DNA of 64,000 bases, from assembly GCF_012273895.1 (NCBI RefSeq), contig NC_052119.1, forward strand, positions 9,338,705 through 9,402,704. The letters run 5' to 3'. Under the pieces are notes generated by a model. It was not told where the DNA came from and ran no database searches. It worked only from the letters and a program-made list of their open reading frames with translations. Below are positions 12,459 through 24,103 of the stretch, piece by piece. The DNA is from Zerene cesonia (taxonomy: Eukaryota > Arthropoda > Insecta > Lepidoptera > Pieridae). Both the position numbers and the translations under genes were made by a program. Numbering within the stretch: position 1 is the stretch's first letter; each line of letters opens with the position of its first letter.

Positions 12459-14443
12459 CACTATTTTAAAATATTGTGCTTTGAATGGACATGTATTATT
12501 TAAATTATTATTACTTTTTATTTTATTTTAATTTTAACTTTTGTAATTATGTTTTTGTGAATTTCTTTTTGTAAAATTGTTATAAAATATGATATTGGGT
12601 CCTTGTTACCCCGAAATAAAGAATTTATATTATATTATATTATTATATTATATATATAACTTTTATAAAATATCATAATCATAATAATTCATTCATGAAA
12701 TCTTGGATCACGTACAAATCGCACGGTGAAAGAATGTTGGAAATCGGTCTAGTTATCCCTAAAATTAGCGCGTATAAACAAACAAACTTTTTAGATTTAT
12801 ATTTGCATTAATAAAGTATACAAGCACAGATATAACGATTAAAGTACAAACTTTCTTTCTAATATCAGACAGAAAGTATGAAGAATTTATTGCCTTATCT
12901 AAATTAAAAAATAAATTACCAAGTATTATTCTATTCTCTTATGTCATCAAATCATATAAAAAATAAATAAAATTATATATTATAATGGAGTTTGTGTAGA
13001 AATGAAGTACAAAACACAAATATCCACTATAGTTTATTCACTACTAAAGATNNNNNNNNNNNNNNNNNNNNNNNNNNNNNNNNNNNNNNNNNNNNNNNNN
13101 NNNNNNNNNNNNNNNNNNNNNNNNNNNNNNNNNNNNNNNNNNNNNNNNNNNNNNNNNNNNNNNNNNNNNNNNNNNNNNNNNNNNNNNNNNNNNNNNNNNN
13201 NNNNNNNNNNNNNNNNNNNNNNNNNNNNNNNNNNNNNNNNNNNNNNNNNNNNNNNNNNNNNNNNNNNNNNNNNNNNNNNNNNNNNNNNNNNNNNNNNNNN
13301 NNNNNNNNNNNNNNNNNNNNNNNNNNNNNNNNNNNNNNNNNNNNNNNNNNNNNNNNNNNNNNNNNNNNNNNNNNNNNNNNNNNNNNNNNNNNNNNNNNNN
13401 NNNNNNNNNNNNNNNNNNNNNNNNNNNNNNNNNNNNNNNNNNNNNNNNNNNNNNNNNNNNNNNNNNNNNNNNNNNNNNNNNNNNNNNNNNNNNNNNNNNN
13501 NNNNNNNNNNNNNNNNNNNNNNNNNNNNNNNNNNNNNNNNNNNNNNNNNNNNNNNNNNNNNNNNNNNNNNNNNNNNNNNNNNNNNNNNNNNNNNNNNNNN
13601 NNNNNNNNNNNNNNNNNNNNNNNNNNNNNNNNNNNNNNNNNNNNNNNNNNNNNNNNNNNNNNNNNNNNNNNNNNNNNNNNNNNNNNNNNNNNNNNNNNNN
13701 NNNNNNNNNNNNNNNNNNNNNNNNNNNNNNNNNNNNNNNNNNNNNNNNNNNNNNNNNNNNNNNNNNNNNNNNNNNNNNNNNNNNNNNNNNNNNNNNNNNN
13801 NNNNNNNNNNNNNNNNNNNNNNNNNNNNNNNNNNNNNNNNNNNNNNNNNNNNNNNNNNNNNNNNNNNNNNNNNNNNNNNNNNNNNNNNNNNNNNNNNNNN
13901 NNNNNNNNNNNNNNNNNNNNNNNNNNNNNNNNNNNNNNNNNNNNNNNNNNNNNNNNNNNNNNNNNNNNNNNNNNNNNNNNNNNNNNNNNNNNNNNNNNNN
14001 NNNNNNNNNNNNNNNNNNNNNNNNNNNNNNNNNNNNNNNNNNNNNNNNNNNGGCCATCGTATAGAATTATGGTCGCGTTAACCTCTCTTTGAAATTTACC
14101 GCCGCTCGGGTGCGTTCCGTTACAATATTCATTTTGTTACTCTAGCTTATTAAGACGAAGAAGAAGTACCTGGAAGACTGAGCTTTGCTCGGTATTTTTA
14201 AATAAATTGTGTTTTTTGGGAATTATATTTAAGTATTATTATTCGCCAATAGATGTCAGGACGAGTCATAATAAATTGGGACTACTCAAACGCCTCCTAT
14301 TTATTAAAAAAGTAAATTTAAGTCGATAAAACACGAATATGACATTTTCTAAAAAAGATTCCTAGCTAGATCGATTTATCGCCCCCGAAACCCTATATAC
14401 TAAATTTCATGAAAATCGTTGGAGCCGATTCCGAGATTCCAAT

Positions 14444-14541
<98 letters not shown>

Positions 14542-17500
14542 ATATACAAGAATTGCTCGTTTAAAGATATAAGTTCTACAGTACAGTAACGAACGTGACT
14601 TAAAAACGTGCAATCTGAAAAAAAAACAAATGACAACGTTTACTTACAGATTTGTTAGATAATACAAGGAGGTTACAATGTAGCTGTCATTATTTTAATT
14701 TTTTTGTTTCAATCATTTTGTATTAAAGCTATAAAAAAAACTCTAATTTCCTATCCCTCTCATCTATACTATACTATAAAATAATAAAAATAACGTATAA
14801 AACTGGTTACATTTAAGGTCAATGACATGTAACTAAATAGAATCCATAATTTGTAATGTTTTTGTTAAACAACTTATTAGAATAATTAAAAGCATACCCT
14901 AATGAAATTCTTGAAAATGAATTCAACTGTTTCATCTAATTTAAACTGTGAACTGTTTTTTTTTTTCGTAAATTATTGCTACACTACCAATCTCAGATAC
15001 CTAAGCGTCTACAATAGCTTAAAATACTATCATTATACTATTGCATTGTGTGCAGATTTTCAACACAAGCGTCCAGAAAAACTTATCTTATCTGTGGGAA
15101 CTTCTCAAAACAAAGTTAGCAATTACACAGATAATAAAAAATATTGGCTTACTGTCATTGTTTTATTATCTAGAAAAACTTTTTATATAGACTAAATATG
15201 AGCTTGGTTTACCTTATTTCCTGTGTGAATTAGGATCTATGTCGACACCATTTACGCATAATTAAAGATTTTTTTATATCATCGTTGGCAATACAGCTGG
15301 TGGTTCGCCTGATGGTAAGCGCTACCAACATCCATTAATAATTGCAGAGGTGAAAGATCGCTTGTAGACCTTACCATCTGTATAATTCGATTGCCGACAT
15401 CAAATGGAAAAGGAAAAGGAAAGGATTGACGACGGAATTTAAAAAAAGGACTGGGAAGGATAAGGATATCCCCACATTCAGTTGAGTTTGAGTTTTGAAT
15501 TAAAACATTCGTCCTCAAGATATGTTATAAAGTCACAATATTAAAATGCATTATACAATGTTTTTTTTTATTTTTATAACGAATGAAAGAGTTTTACGTT
15601 TATATAAACCTCTTACCTCCTCCTATATATACATATATACTATAGGCTATACGCGATCCCTAAATCCTATACACCCTATGGACTTTTGGGGCGTGTACTT
15701 ATTCTGAGGTGTTAGTTTCGGTGTTAATCAAATAGTTTTAGTCAGTGTTTTTGTAATTAATATAATTTTATATTAATTCAAATATATTGATGTTAAACAC
15801 TAATAAATAGTAGGAAGTAGGTAGTCTAATTAAAGACTCCAACACAAAATGTTACTACTCTACGAGGTTCTAACATTGCATTAGATTCACATATTACATT
15901 GCGTGCGTCAAGTATACACCTGTACACATACGTATTAAAGTTAATGTTTTAACCGAAAAGTTAATTTTTCGAATTAAAATTGTCAAGCATAATAAAGTAA
16001 TTTCATAACTTGGCTTTAGGCAATATTTGGCAGAAGTGGTTGCACTTGAAAGTCGAAACCGGTCGACTTTCTTCGTATTTATATTTCGACACCATAACCG
16101 TTTTGTAAAATTTATATAGAATATCTTCCCATATATTATTGGCATTAATTGTTTTTTTTTTTCTTTAATTTTGTGAATGTCTTTTGGACGAACTGTCTTA
16201 TTTTCTTTAATATGTTTTTCCTTATAAAATAGTCAATTCGTTTATTCAAAAACAAGATCTTCTATGCTATATCGAAAATTGGTTATACGAGATATTATTG
16301 TGGGATATATTAATTACTTTTCAAGATGTATGGCTAGGATTACTTATTATATCTTAAGCTAAAGCCTATAAATACCATTTAAGCCAGTACAACCCTCATG
16401 GATGTTGACCTACTATGTCCATGTTTATTCAGCCGCAAATAATTGTATTGCACGTTTAACAACACTTTCACAAAACTTTATTGGGACTATTATACATTTA
16501 TCAAACTATTTATTATATATAATAGAATAATAGATTAAATTATATGTTATATGCAATAAGTGGTAAAATATTCAAAAGTGCTTCTAGAAGAAGTCCAATT
16601 ATATAAATAAATGTTTGATTATAACAAAAATAGATATGTACAGCTGTTTGTATACACACAATCTGTAGCCCTAGCCAAACAACTTGCAACATGCACCACA
16701 CGCAAATAAAGTATTTAACCAACAATAAACAAGGCCGTTTCTGCAGACCGTACTTAAATGTCACTCGCTCACGTGCGCATTGTTTGTGACATGCGAGCGT
16801 CCATACGTTGCCCCACGCTGACATTGACATGCTCTTTCGTCTGACACACTTATTTTAGTGATCGATACACGGGCGTTTTTTACACGGCAATATATACAAT
16901 AAAAATATGTATAAACAAAAAGTTTATTTCAAAAAACCTTCAAATAATACATATAGTTTAAAGAAGGAAAATACAAATACATTGAAAATATTCCCTTATT
17001 TTATAAAAAAAATTATACGCAATATAATATTTAATAACTATTGAAATGTGCTGTTGGTAATTTTAGCCAGACTTAATTAAGTTTTGACACCAACATCAGC
17101 GTCTCTTCACCAGTCTCGTCAAAAGATTTATATATTGATTTTATTTATATATTTAAAACAAATTAAATCCTGAAAGTCTACAATTATTCCGGATAAATTT
17201 ATTATTTTTTAATTATAAATTTATTATAATCAAACAAAAACGATTCATCAAAAATGTTATAATTTATAAAATGTGCTTTTACGTATCATATTATAACGTG
17301 GCTTTTACTACTTTAATGTTTTACTACCACTGACGTTTCAAAATTTCGTTTACACTCAGCTTAACCGTATCTTGATAATACTTATTTGCAACTTAAGCTC
17401 ATCGACACTTTAATGAAGTATATCGCAATAAAATTTATTTATATAAAATTTTGCTACATGTTATCATGGGCATTATTGCGATAACAATTATGAAATGATC

Positions 17501-20500
17501 CTTTACTTCTTGTTCGAAATGATTACCATACAGCACATAGACTTCCAAACTAAAAACGACTAGCCACTTGCTGCGTCTTGTTCGGGTTGACCCGGAATGA
17601 AACATGTTACTATATTTCGCAGCGCCGTTCCTCAAGGCTTGTTCAGCGTCAGACCCCAATCTGAACCAATGCGTGGAGAAGGTGATATCAGCTGGGGGCG
17701 GCAAGTTCGCGAAGGGCATTCCGGAGCTTGGCATCGCTTCGCTGGACCCCGTGCATTTGGGCAAGGTGGTGGTGGACAACCCGGCTCTGAAGCTTACCTT
17801 CGATGATACCGTCGTGACTGGACTTGGAGACTTTAGGGTCAACTCTTATAAGTAAGTGGCATTGTGTATGATATTTCATTTAGAACTAAATATCCCACTA
17901 CTACTATAATATAATATAATACTATTATTATCATCAGGCCATATAATATGTTCCTACTGTAGGGACACGAACCTCCTATGAGGGTTTAGGCCAAAATCCA
18001 CCACACTGGAAAAACACGCTGGCTTCCTAAAATTATATTATTATGTAAAAATTAACATATAAAATTAACATTGTCCGCTCTTCTCTGTAAAAAACTGCTT
18101 TCCGAACCGGTGGTAAATAGTGACTCCATGTTAAGTCAATGCAGGAGTGTTTTTAGAGGTCTTATTCAATAAATCAATGTTTGAATTTCAGTTTACTAGC
18201 TTACTAGCAGAGAATAAACAAAGTTATTTATTATTTCATTATATCTAGAATTGACACTGAGAAGGGCAAAGCGATCCTGGACTTCACTGCAAACGTGACT
18301 TTGAAAGCTAACTACGACATGGATGGACAAGTCCTTATCCTACCCATCAGAGGCAACGGACAGGCCAAAATCAAAATTAGTGAGTTGTTTATTAAAATAA
18401 TCCTACTCATATTATAAACGCGAAAGTTTGTATGTATCGATGGAAGGATATTTGTTGCTCGCGTGAAAATAACTTATGGTATCTGTATGAAATTTGATAT
18501 AGAGCTAGATTAAAGTCTGGATTAGCACATAGGTAACCTTTTGCCCTGGTACCACGCGAATGACGTATTGTATTAGTAGATACAAACAACAACATAGACA
18601 CAAATTTACTCACAATAATGAAAGTAAATATTTCGACCTGAATTATGTTTCACACAGCCGGAGGCCCCAAAAAAAAGATAAATTTTACTTATAAAAATAC
18701 TTTAATTATAAAGATTACAAGATGTCTTGCACGATGCAAGTGGTAAAAAGTAATGAATATAAAACTAAACTTATTTAACATGAAAACTTAAAATTACGTC
18801 GCACCAAAGGAATTCGCTGCATACAGTAATATACGTTCCCGTGCGAACCGTCGACTCAGCGTTACATTAGGGTTCCGCTGGCGTAACTCCTGCATAGAAT
18901 GAAGTAAACCCATTATTTCAATTATTTTAATGTTTTGATGCATATTTCAAGGAGAATAATCATGATTTCGATGATAATTGTGTTCCTTCTTCTAAATAAG
19001 ATATATGCACATGAAACAATTGAACATTAGGGTTTATTAATTACTCAATTTCAAATGTAAATTAACTAAACTGTCTTCAGAACTAGACCAAATTTAAATG
19101 GGCCAATCAGGAGGCAATAGCTAAATAAAATAAAAAAATCAAACTCGGTTCACCCAATAAAAAGATACTAGGTAACAACCCAAAAAAATACAATCGAATT
19201 CCAAACACCCTCTCACTTTTTTGAAAAATTTAATCAACCAATTATTTCAGCAAACCTGAACATCGTCATTAAGTACGATTACAAAACAATAGACGGTTAT
19301 TGGACGGTCACCGGCTACAAGGACAGCTACAAAATGGAGCGCGCGCAATTCAAATTCACCAACCTCTTCGGTGGGAACAAGGAACTAGGTAAGAGTTGCG
19401 ACAGTAAAAATAATAACAAATGTTTACTGCTTTTGAAAGTTTAACTACAGCACAGTCTCCATACACTACGGTATAAGTTAAGTTAACATCACGAATACTC
19501 TTTACATGAAGTTTTCCTACACAATTGATAATCTCAAAAATACATTGACACATGAAAAACGTAACATATATCTAAAAAAAACAATTATCAAAATATGTTT
19601 ACCAATAAAGAAAAGAACTGTCGAATTGATAAAACCCTTCTTCTATTGAAGTCTTTTTAAGATTACATACGTTCATTTTTATGTACATTTAAAACGTACA
19701 AAACAGTTTTAAAACACGATTCTTCGCTATACTTGTAAATTCAAATACAGTTAATCCAATATTTTCCAATTTATCATATGCGGATCTAACACCTCAAAGG
19801 TATGCTTCACGGAAAATAACCATAGAGATATGTATATTCCTTACCTCCATAAAGGTCAGACTCAAATCAAGGACATCCACCAAACACTTTGGAAAACTTG
19901 TAATAACGTGTATAGTGTGTTCTAAGATTTATCTTCTTTATCAAGGTTAGTTCCAACATAAAAATTATTGTTTTATTACTAAATCTACCTATCTTTAATC
20001 TGAATTCTAATCTTTATGTGCGAATAAAAAATTACTTAATTAATTTAAACAAGAAAAATAAGCTAGAATACTAATATACTAATATTAATACTAAAATTTA
20101 AATTTTAGACCGGTTATTAAGAATTACGAGTCGTTATTTAACTATCTTGTGTTTGAAAGACTTCAGAGAGAGGTCTTCTCATTAATTTTTCGTGACTATA
20201 AAATTCACCTTAAAATGCACAAACAAAAAAAAAACACCACAAACTTCTTTCAATATTACACCAATTTTATGAGATGCTTACTTAATTTCGTAAAACTACT
20301 CTAATTAATATTAGTATTTTCTTAACATTTCCTTCCTCTAAACAATATACAATTCAAACACATTCTACTTGACCCAAAACAATTGAGGAATAAAAATTTA
20401 ATGTAATCTTCAGAGGGCCAGACGTAATCGTTACCGTTAAAATTTTAAAATGCATGATGAAATTAAAGCATGAAAGTCTTAGGGAAAACATTTTTGTATG

Positions 20501-20721
20501 CATTTATATCTTTTATTTTGTACTGTAAAAATTATATTGCTATAAAATAAGTATCAATTTTATTTCTAGCATCTACAATCCAGAGAGTAATCAACGAGAA
20601 CTGGGAACCAGTAATAAGAGACATAGCCCCAGTGGCATTTGAGACGATCATCGCTGCCTGCGTAAATGAAGCCAAAAAACTATTTGCTGCTGTGCCCGCT
20701 AATGAACTTCTTTTGCCTTGA
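9868..20721 (+). CDS. Takeout/juvenile-hormone-binding-protein family secreted protein
   Basis: Five exons join in frame to 239 residues: 9868-9937, 17623-17851, 18249-18379, 19251-19388 and 20570-20721. All introns have GT/AG ends. Residues 1-20 form a signal peptide ([20 protein letters not shown]). The mature chain opens with the family hallmark [15 protein letters not shown], giving Cys30 and Cys40, which in this superfamily form a disulfide near the mouth of the ligand pocket. The length matches the family's usual 240-250. Members carry juvenile hormone or other lipophilic ligands in haemolymph or antennae; some are circadian or feeding regulated. The ligand here is not predictable. Intron 1 is 7.7 kb and contains a 1000-N gap and many repeats. 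An AATAAA at 21014 would give a 3' UTR of about 300 bases. A possible paralogue faces it at 2280-2337. Confidence 0.92.
10300..10530 (+). repeat. Dispersed repeat, family D
   Basis: It begins CTACTAATATTATAAATGCG, continues with a run of TCTG repeats and a line resembling TTTGGTATGAAGGTAGAACT, and ends GCGGGCGTAAAGCTGTAG. This is the standard layout of the family. Confidence 0.65.
10895..11100 (-). repeat. Dispersed repeat, family D, reversed, degenerate
   Basis: It begins TAGCTTTGCCACGCGG and ends TAATATAAGTAGGAT, with CGTTTGAAAGAGTAACAAAC near the end. This is the reversed layout seen at 1016-1217. Confidence 0.55.
11245..11425 (-). repeat. Dispersed repeat, family D, reversed, degenerate
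   Basis: It opens with a short CACGGCTTCGCCCGTG block and ends TTTATAATATTAGTC, with TTACAAACATACAAAAGACA between. Same orientation as the copy just upstream. Confidence 0.5.
11756..11789. repeat. Perfect 15-bp inverted repeat with a 4-base loop
   Basis: CTCAGCTAACCGGCT, loop TGTG, then AGCCGGTTAGCTGAG: every one of the 15 positions pairs. A partial third copy, AGCCGGTTATTG, follows at about 11800. One arm read forward resembles the start of a tRNA (acceptor plus A-box), which suggests two tRNA-like heads meeting head to head. Function unknown. Confidence 0.8.
12415..12455. repeat. (TA)n microsatellite
   Basis: An uninterrupted run of alternating T and A over about 41 bases, in intron 1 of the takeout-like gene. 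Confidence 0.95.
13052..14051. other. Assembly gap of exactly 1000 N
   Basis: The round length points to a placeholder for a gap of unknown size rather than a measured one. It lies inside intron 1 of the takeout-like gene, so that intron's true length is unknown. Confidence 0.95.
14447..14539. repeat. (AT)n microsatellite
   Basis: About 93 bases of uninterrupted AT repeat. It is the longest simple repeat in the window. Confidence 0.95.
15280..15430 (-). repeat. Dispersed repeat, family A, reversed
   Basis: GCTGGTGGTTCGCCTGATGG followed by TAAGCGCTACCAAC, then GGAAAAGGAAAAGGAAAGGA: the reversed end and purine-rich middle of family A. Confidence 0.6.
17935..18035 (+). repeat. Dispersed repeat, family F
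   Basis: In intron 2 of the takeout-like gene. GGCCATATAATATGTTCCTA and CTCCTATGAGGGTTTAGGCC match the start of the longer copy at 49095-49310 (GCCCATATGTTCCCACTGCT). Directly followed by a family E copy at 18065-18190. Confidence 0.5.
18065..18190 (+). repeat. Dispersed repeat, family E
   Basis: Contains CTGCTTTCCGAACCGGTGGT, identical to the copy at 4150-4285, and ends in an AATAAATCAATG tail. Located in intron 2 of the takeout-like gene, about 60 bases before exon 3. Confidence 0.6.
18398..18565 (+). repeat. Dispersed repeat, family D
   Basis: CCTACTCATATTATAAACGC then GAAAGTTTGTATGTATCGAT starts 20 bases after the donor of takeout-like exon 3, with ATGAAATTTGATATAGAGCT in the middle. 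The end is degraded. Confidence 0.5.
19125..19240 (-). repeat. Dispersed repeat, family G, reversed
   Basis: AAAATCAAACTCGGTTCACC followed by CAATAAAAAGATACTAGGTA and AAAAAATACAATCGAATTCC. The same series, reversed, is seen at 30780-30900 and 38180-38450. It ends just before takeout-like exon 4. Confidence 0.5.
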
Positions 20722-22291
20722 TCATACAATAGCAATTTAAAAAATTTGATGGAATTGGCAAATTTATTTCATTCGATTTTTAATCTACGCTTAAACCGCC
20801 GCTTATTGCCGCCTATATCGTAAAATTATTACAATTGTTGATATTTTAAAGGCGACGGTTTGTTTGAAGAAAATTTGTCTTTAAATGTTTCTTATATTTT
20901 TTAATCGTTTTGACTGAACTCGTAAATTTGAAGTTATTTAAATCGCAAAATAATAGCGAAATCACGTAATCTAAAATTAAGATGAAATGACGTACGCCTA
21001 CCTATTTATTATAAATAAATTAATATTTAAGATCTGAAATAACACAACACTGTTAATTGTTCACATTAAAATACAATTAACGTTTTTTTGTAGCAAGTTG
21101 TACAATTACCAGGCAAAGGTTTATTGCCCAAAACTCGAAAGGTCAGTTGCATGTTTCCGTATCGATATTGCAACTTCCTATGTGTTGTAGGTTGAAAGTA
21201 CCTACATGAAGTAATGTGTAACTAGGCATCCTTCCTTTTTGCTTCAATATTAGATACTTGTAACGCAATAATTAATGCAACTAAAACAATGATTGCAAAA
21301 ACAATTACTAGAAAAGTGTAGATGTATGAATCTAATATTTACTTTTGTATTGATTAAAATATTGAATTCTATTGTCAGAATTGAACTACAATGTCATAGA
21401 ATCCCATTTGCATTTTATATTATTAAGATTCTTGTTTTAATTTTAACCTAAGTATTTATACATTTATTTTTAAAACTGTCTCATTTCCCTTCTCATCATA
21501 AATTAGTTTATAGACTTCCGTAAGACATGAAACCTAATATTACAATAATAGGAAAAGTAATTAGTATAAGGTTTCAATTCATTTGGATAAGTAACTTATT
21601 ACATATTACACTTCCATATAATACAAGCCTTAGATTACAAGATATGCTAAGAATTAAAATAGTTTTTACTCTGTGGCCAAGTACAATTACAGGTGTAATC
21701 TTTTTGTTTTAATAGACAGATTATCAAATTATACAGCCAATTTAACCCTACACTGTGCTTGCAATTTTTTCAATATAAAAAATACTAAATCACTTTTATC
21801 ATTTGATTATTTTCTGAATATTGACTAAATATGTAGCCAAAGAGTGAGGTGTAGATTGTAGACCTTATATATATTTTATGTATCGTTAAATATATAAGAT
21901 CAAGATAATTACTTTAGTTCTAAGAATCCTAACTTTGTCAACATACACTCTGATAAAAAGTTTTGTGATAATCATGTTACATTAAAAATTAATAAAATTT
22001 TGTAATAAATTTGACTTTAAATATCTCCTTGAACCTAAAATTACCTATAAATTATATATTTGCCTAGTATTGATAGGAATTTTAGAGTATGTTTGCTATA
22101 CTTCTACAGATTTTTGTATGATGCACCCTAGAAATGAAAATCAGCTTCAAACTTCAACAATTTTAATTCTTTAAATTTATCCAAAAATAACAGCAGTAAA
22201 TGCATCTTATCAAATACAAATTCATTATACTTAGATCTATTTTTCAAACAAAGTCAGACAAATTCATCAAAATGTAGACTGGAAATAAAAA
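20722..22291. other. Convergent intergenic region, takeout-like gene to SDR gene
   Basis: Holds the 3' ends of two converging genes. An AATAAA at 21014 serves the plus-strand gene. No coding sequence or clear repeat was recognised in the rest. Confidence 0.55.
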
Positions 22292-23056
22292 TTAACGTGG
22301 GCACATAGCATGGCGTCCCCCATCAACAGGCACACTTGCTCCAGTGATATTGCTAGCTAAATCACTGGCCAAAAATGCTATTGTAGCTGCAACTTCATCA
22401 GGCTTGCCAGGACGGCCCAAAGCGTGTGTCTCCTTACTTCTCTCTAAGAAAGCTGCGTATTGCTCATCAGATAACCCTCCACGACGCTGTAATTCAGTGA
22501 GAATAACACCAGGGTTCACACAATTCACCCTAACACCCTTGGCAGCTAGCTCCAATGCAACACATCTTGTAAACTGATCCACAGATGCTTTCGACACGTT
22601 ATACGCTAACACGCCGGGAAAAGACCGTATACCGTTCACGCTAGACACGTTAACAATGTTACCTTTAGTTTTTAACAAGTGTGGCACAGCCAACATTGTC
22701 AAGTAGTAAATTGATCGGACGTTGGTGTTCATTAGGCGGTCATACTGCGCTAGAGATGTATTTTCAATGGTTCCCGTTTCAATAATTCCCGCATTGTTTA
22801 TCAAAACGTCGATTTTTCCATAGTGATCTACGGTGTTCTTAACGATCTTTTCAATATCGGATTCCTTTGTCAAATCTGCCGGGACCATAAAAGTAGATGT
22901 TGACTTCTCACAATCCTTATTGACTTTTTGCAGATTGTCCACATTTCTTCCAGTTAAAGATAATTGTGCACCAAGCTTTGATAAAAACACTGCAGTAGCG
23001 GCGCCAATTCCAGAACTGGCGCCGGTAACAATTACTACTTTTCCAGCGAAGTTCAT
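22292..23056 (-). CDS. Short-chain dehydrogenase/reductase (SDR), classical FabG-like
   Basis: A single-exon frame of 254 residues. It is a Rossmann-fold NAD(P)(H) oxidoreductase. The cofactor motif TGASSGIG is at residues 11-18, Arg37 after the second strand suggests NADP(H), NNAG is at 87-90, and the catalytic set is Ser139, Tyr152 and Lys156 (YNVSK). The length is normal for classical SDRs. The C-terminus SVPVDGGRHAMCPR is, from memory, typical of an insect group labelled 3-oxoacyl-ACP reductase-like; the substrate is unknown. I start at the ATG at 23056 because MNFAGKVVIVTG aligns with the family start; an in-frame ATG at 23119 would add 21 residues that are not family-like, though they could be a short targeting extension. 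The gene is complete and shows no frameshift. Confidence 0.93.
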   Translation of the reverse strand: MNFAGKVVIVTGASSGIGAATAVFLSKLGAQLSLTGRNVDNLQKVNKDCEKSTSTFMVPADLTKESDIEKIVKNTVDHYGKIDVLINNAGIIETGTIENTSLAQYDRLMNTNVRSIYYLTMLAVPHLLKTKGNIVNVSSVNGIRSFPGVLAYNVSKASVDQFTRCVALELAAKGVRVNCVNPGVILTELQRRGGLSDEQYAAFLERSKETHALGRPGKPDEVAATIAFLASDLASNITGASVPVDGGRHAMCPR

Positions 23057-24094
23057 GTTTCGAACGTTTCTAGAATGATTCCAACAGCACCGGGTAATAA
23101 TGTGAGATATTCTTATCACGTATATAAATAGATAACGCTAATATTATGTAAATCAAAACATGTTTGGACATTACTACTTACTTCATTTTCATTTGACAGT
23201 GTTTTCCTTTCAAATTACAATGACAGCTGTCACTGATAAACACGTTCATTGGTGGTAACCACGCTGCTGTTAAACTAGCCAATGAAAATTCATATCGATA
23301 TATTATATAAAAATCTTCGAATATATAATGTTTTCTTGTGCATTTATTATTTCATACGAATTTTTCATAATTGCAAAGAATACTTCATACTATAAAAAAT
23401 ATGTAATTTATTAAAAGGTAGTATTTGAAAGAAAAGCCATGCTCTACATTTTTTTAACCGACTTCCAAAAAGGAGCAGGTTCTATATTCGTCTGTATGTA
23501 TAAAATTTCATCAATTAATTGAATGGGTATAATATAAAACAGTTGACGCGATCTACTCTATACCACAATATATTATGAAAGATATAAATACTAAAAACTA
23601 CAAAAGAATATATAAAAAATATTTTCATGAATATATCGAAACACTAAAATGATTAAACAATAAATAGCATTGAACACTCTGTATTTGTATATAATATCCA
23701 GATAAGGAACCGGTTTATGTAGGCACTGCTTTTGTCTTTCTTGCGAATAACAAACGGCGATTATGCGACTGTGAGCGTTGTTACAAACCTTATAAGGTTT
23801 TGAAGCGCAAAATATTTTGTAAAATGTGTTTCATTTTCTTTACTAATAATAAATAAAATAAATATAAAAGAAAATAAGTTATAAAAACTTTTTTATATCT
23901 CTTATGTTTTGACTCTATAGACGCATAATACGGTTATAACCGTCGTTCATAATACGTTACATAATACATTTCAAAATGATGTCATAATATTTTTAAATCT
24001 ACATATACAACATGTACATAGCTTAAATTTTCTGTTTATCTAAAATATAATACCCTAAAAACCTATACAAAATTTTCGTGATGATATCATAACA
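23057..24094. other. Divergent intergenic region, SDR to alpha-tubulin
   Basis: About 1 kb between the divergent starts of the SDR gene and the alpha-tubulin. It holds the TGACAGCTGTCA palindrome and a family G fragment at 23455-23530 (CCGACTTCCAAAAAGGAGCA). Nothing else is recognised. Confidence 0.5.
23221..23232. promoter_or_regulatory. TGACAGCTGTCA palindrome upstream of the SDR gene
   Basis: A perfect 12-bp palindrome 165 bases upstream of the SDR ATG, with TTGACAG just before it. The same CAGCTGTCA core occurs at 32384 and 33623. It contains an E-box (CAGCTG) and TGACAG, the core bound by TALE homeodomain proteins. Its role here is inferred. Confidence 0.35.
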
Positions 24095-24103
24095 ATGACG
24101 ATA
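24095..24103 (+). CDS. Proposed 9-base first coding exon of the alpha-tubulin
   Basis: ATGACGATA is followed directly by a GTAAGT donor. A 79-base intron then ends CTCATAG, and exon 2 opens AAA GAA GTT ATT CAC, matching the alpha-tubulin N-terminus one residue after Met-Arg. Phase 0 is kept. An in-frame TAG sits exactly at the exon 2 acceptor, so exon 2 cannot extend upstream and a separate exon must supply the Met. Another ATG further upstream is possible. Confidence 0.55.

Larger units (their letters stand above)
9938..17622 (+). other. Intron 1 of the takeout-like gene
   Basis: It starts GTGAGTG and ends TTTCGCAG. It carries family D repeats at 10300-10530, 10895-11100 and 11245-11425, a perfect hairpin at 11756-11789, dinucleotide runs at 12415-12455 and 14447-14539, a 1000-N gap at 13052-14051 and a family A fragment at 15280-15430. 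No coding sequence is recognised inside it; the long frames across the gap are artefacts of N translation. Confidence 0.75.

Noticed and set aside
12992..14092. Long frames of 337-366 residues across the 1000-N gap
   Set aside because: They consist of X residues from N bases, with no supported coding sequence at either side.
16540..16830. Minus-strand 96-residue frame with hydrophobic stretches
   Set aside because: Overlaps a repeat tail at 16560-16620 and has no recognisable domain or splice context.
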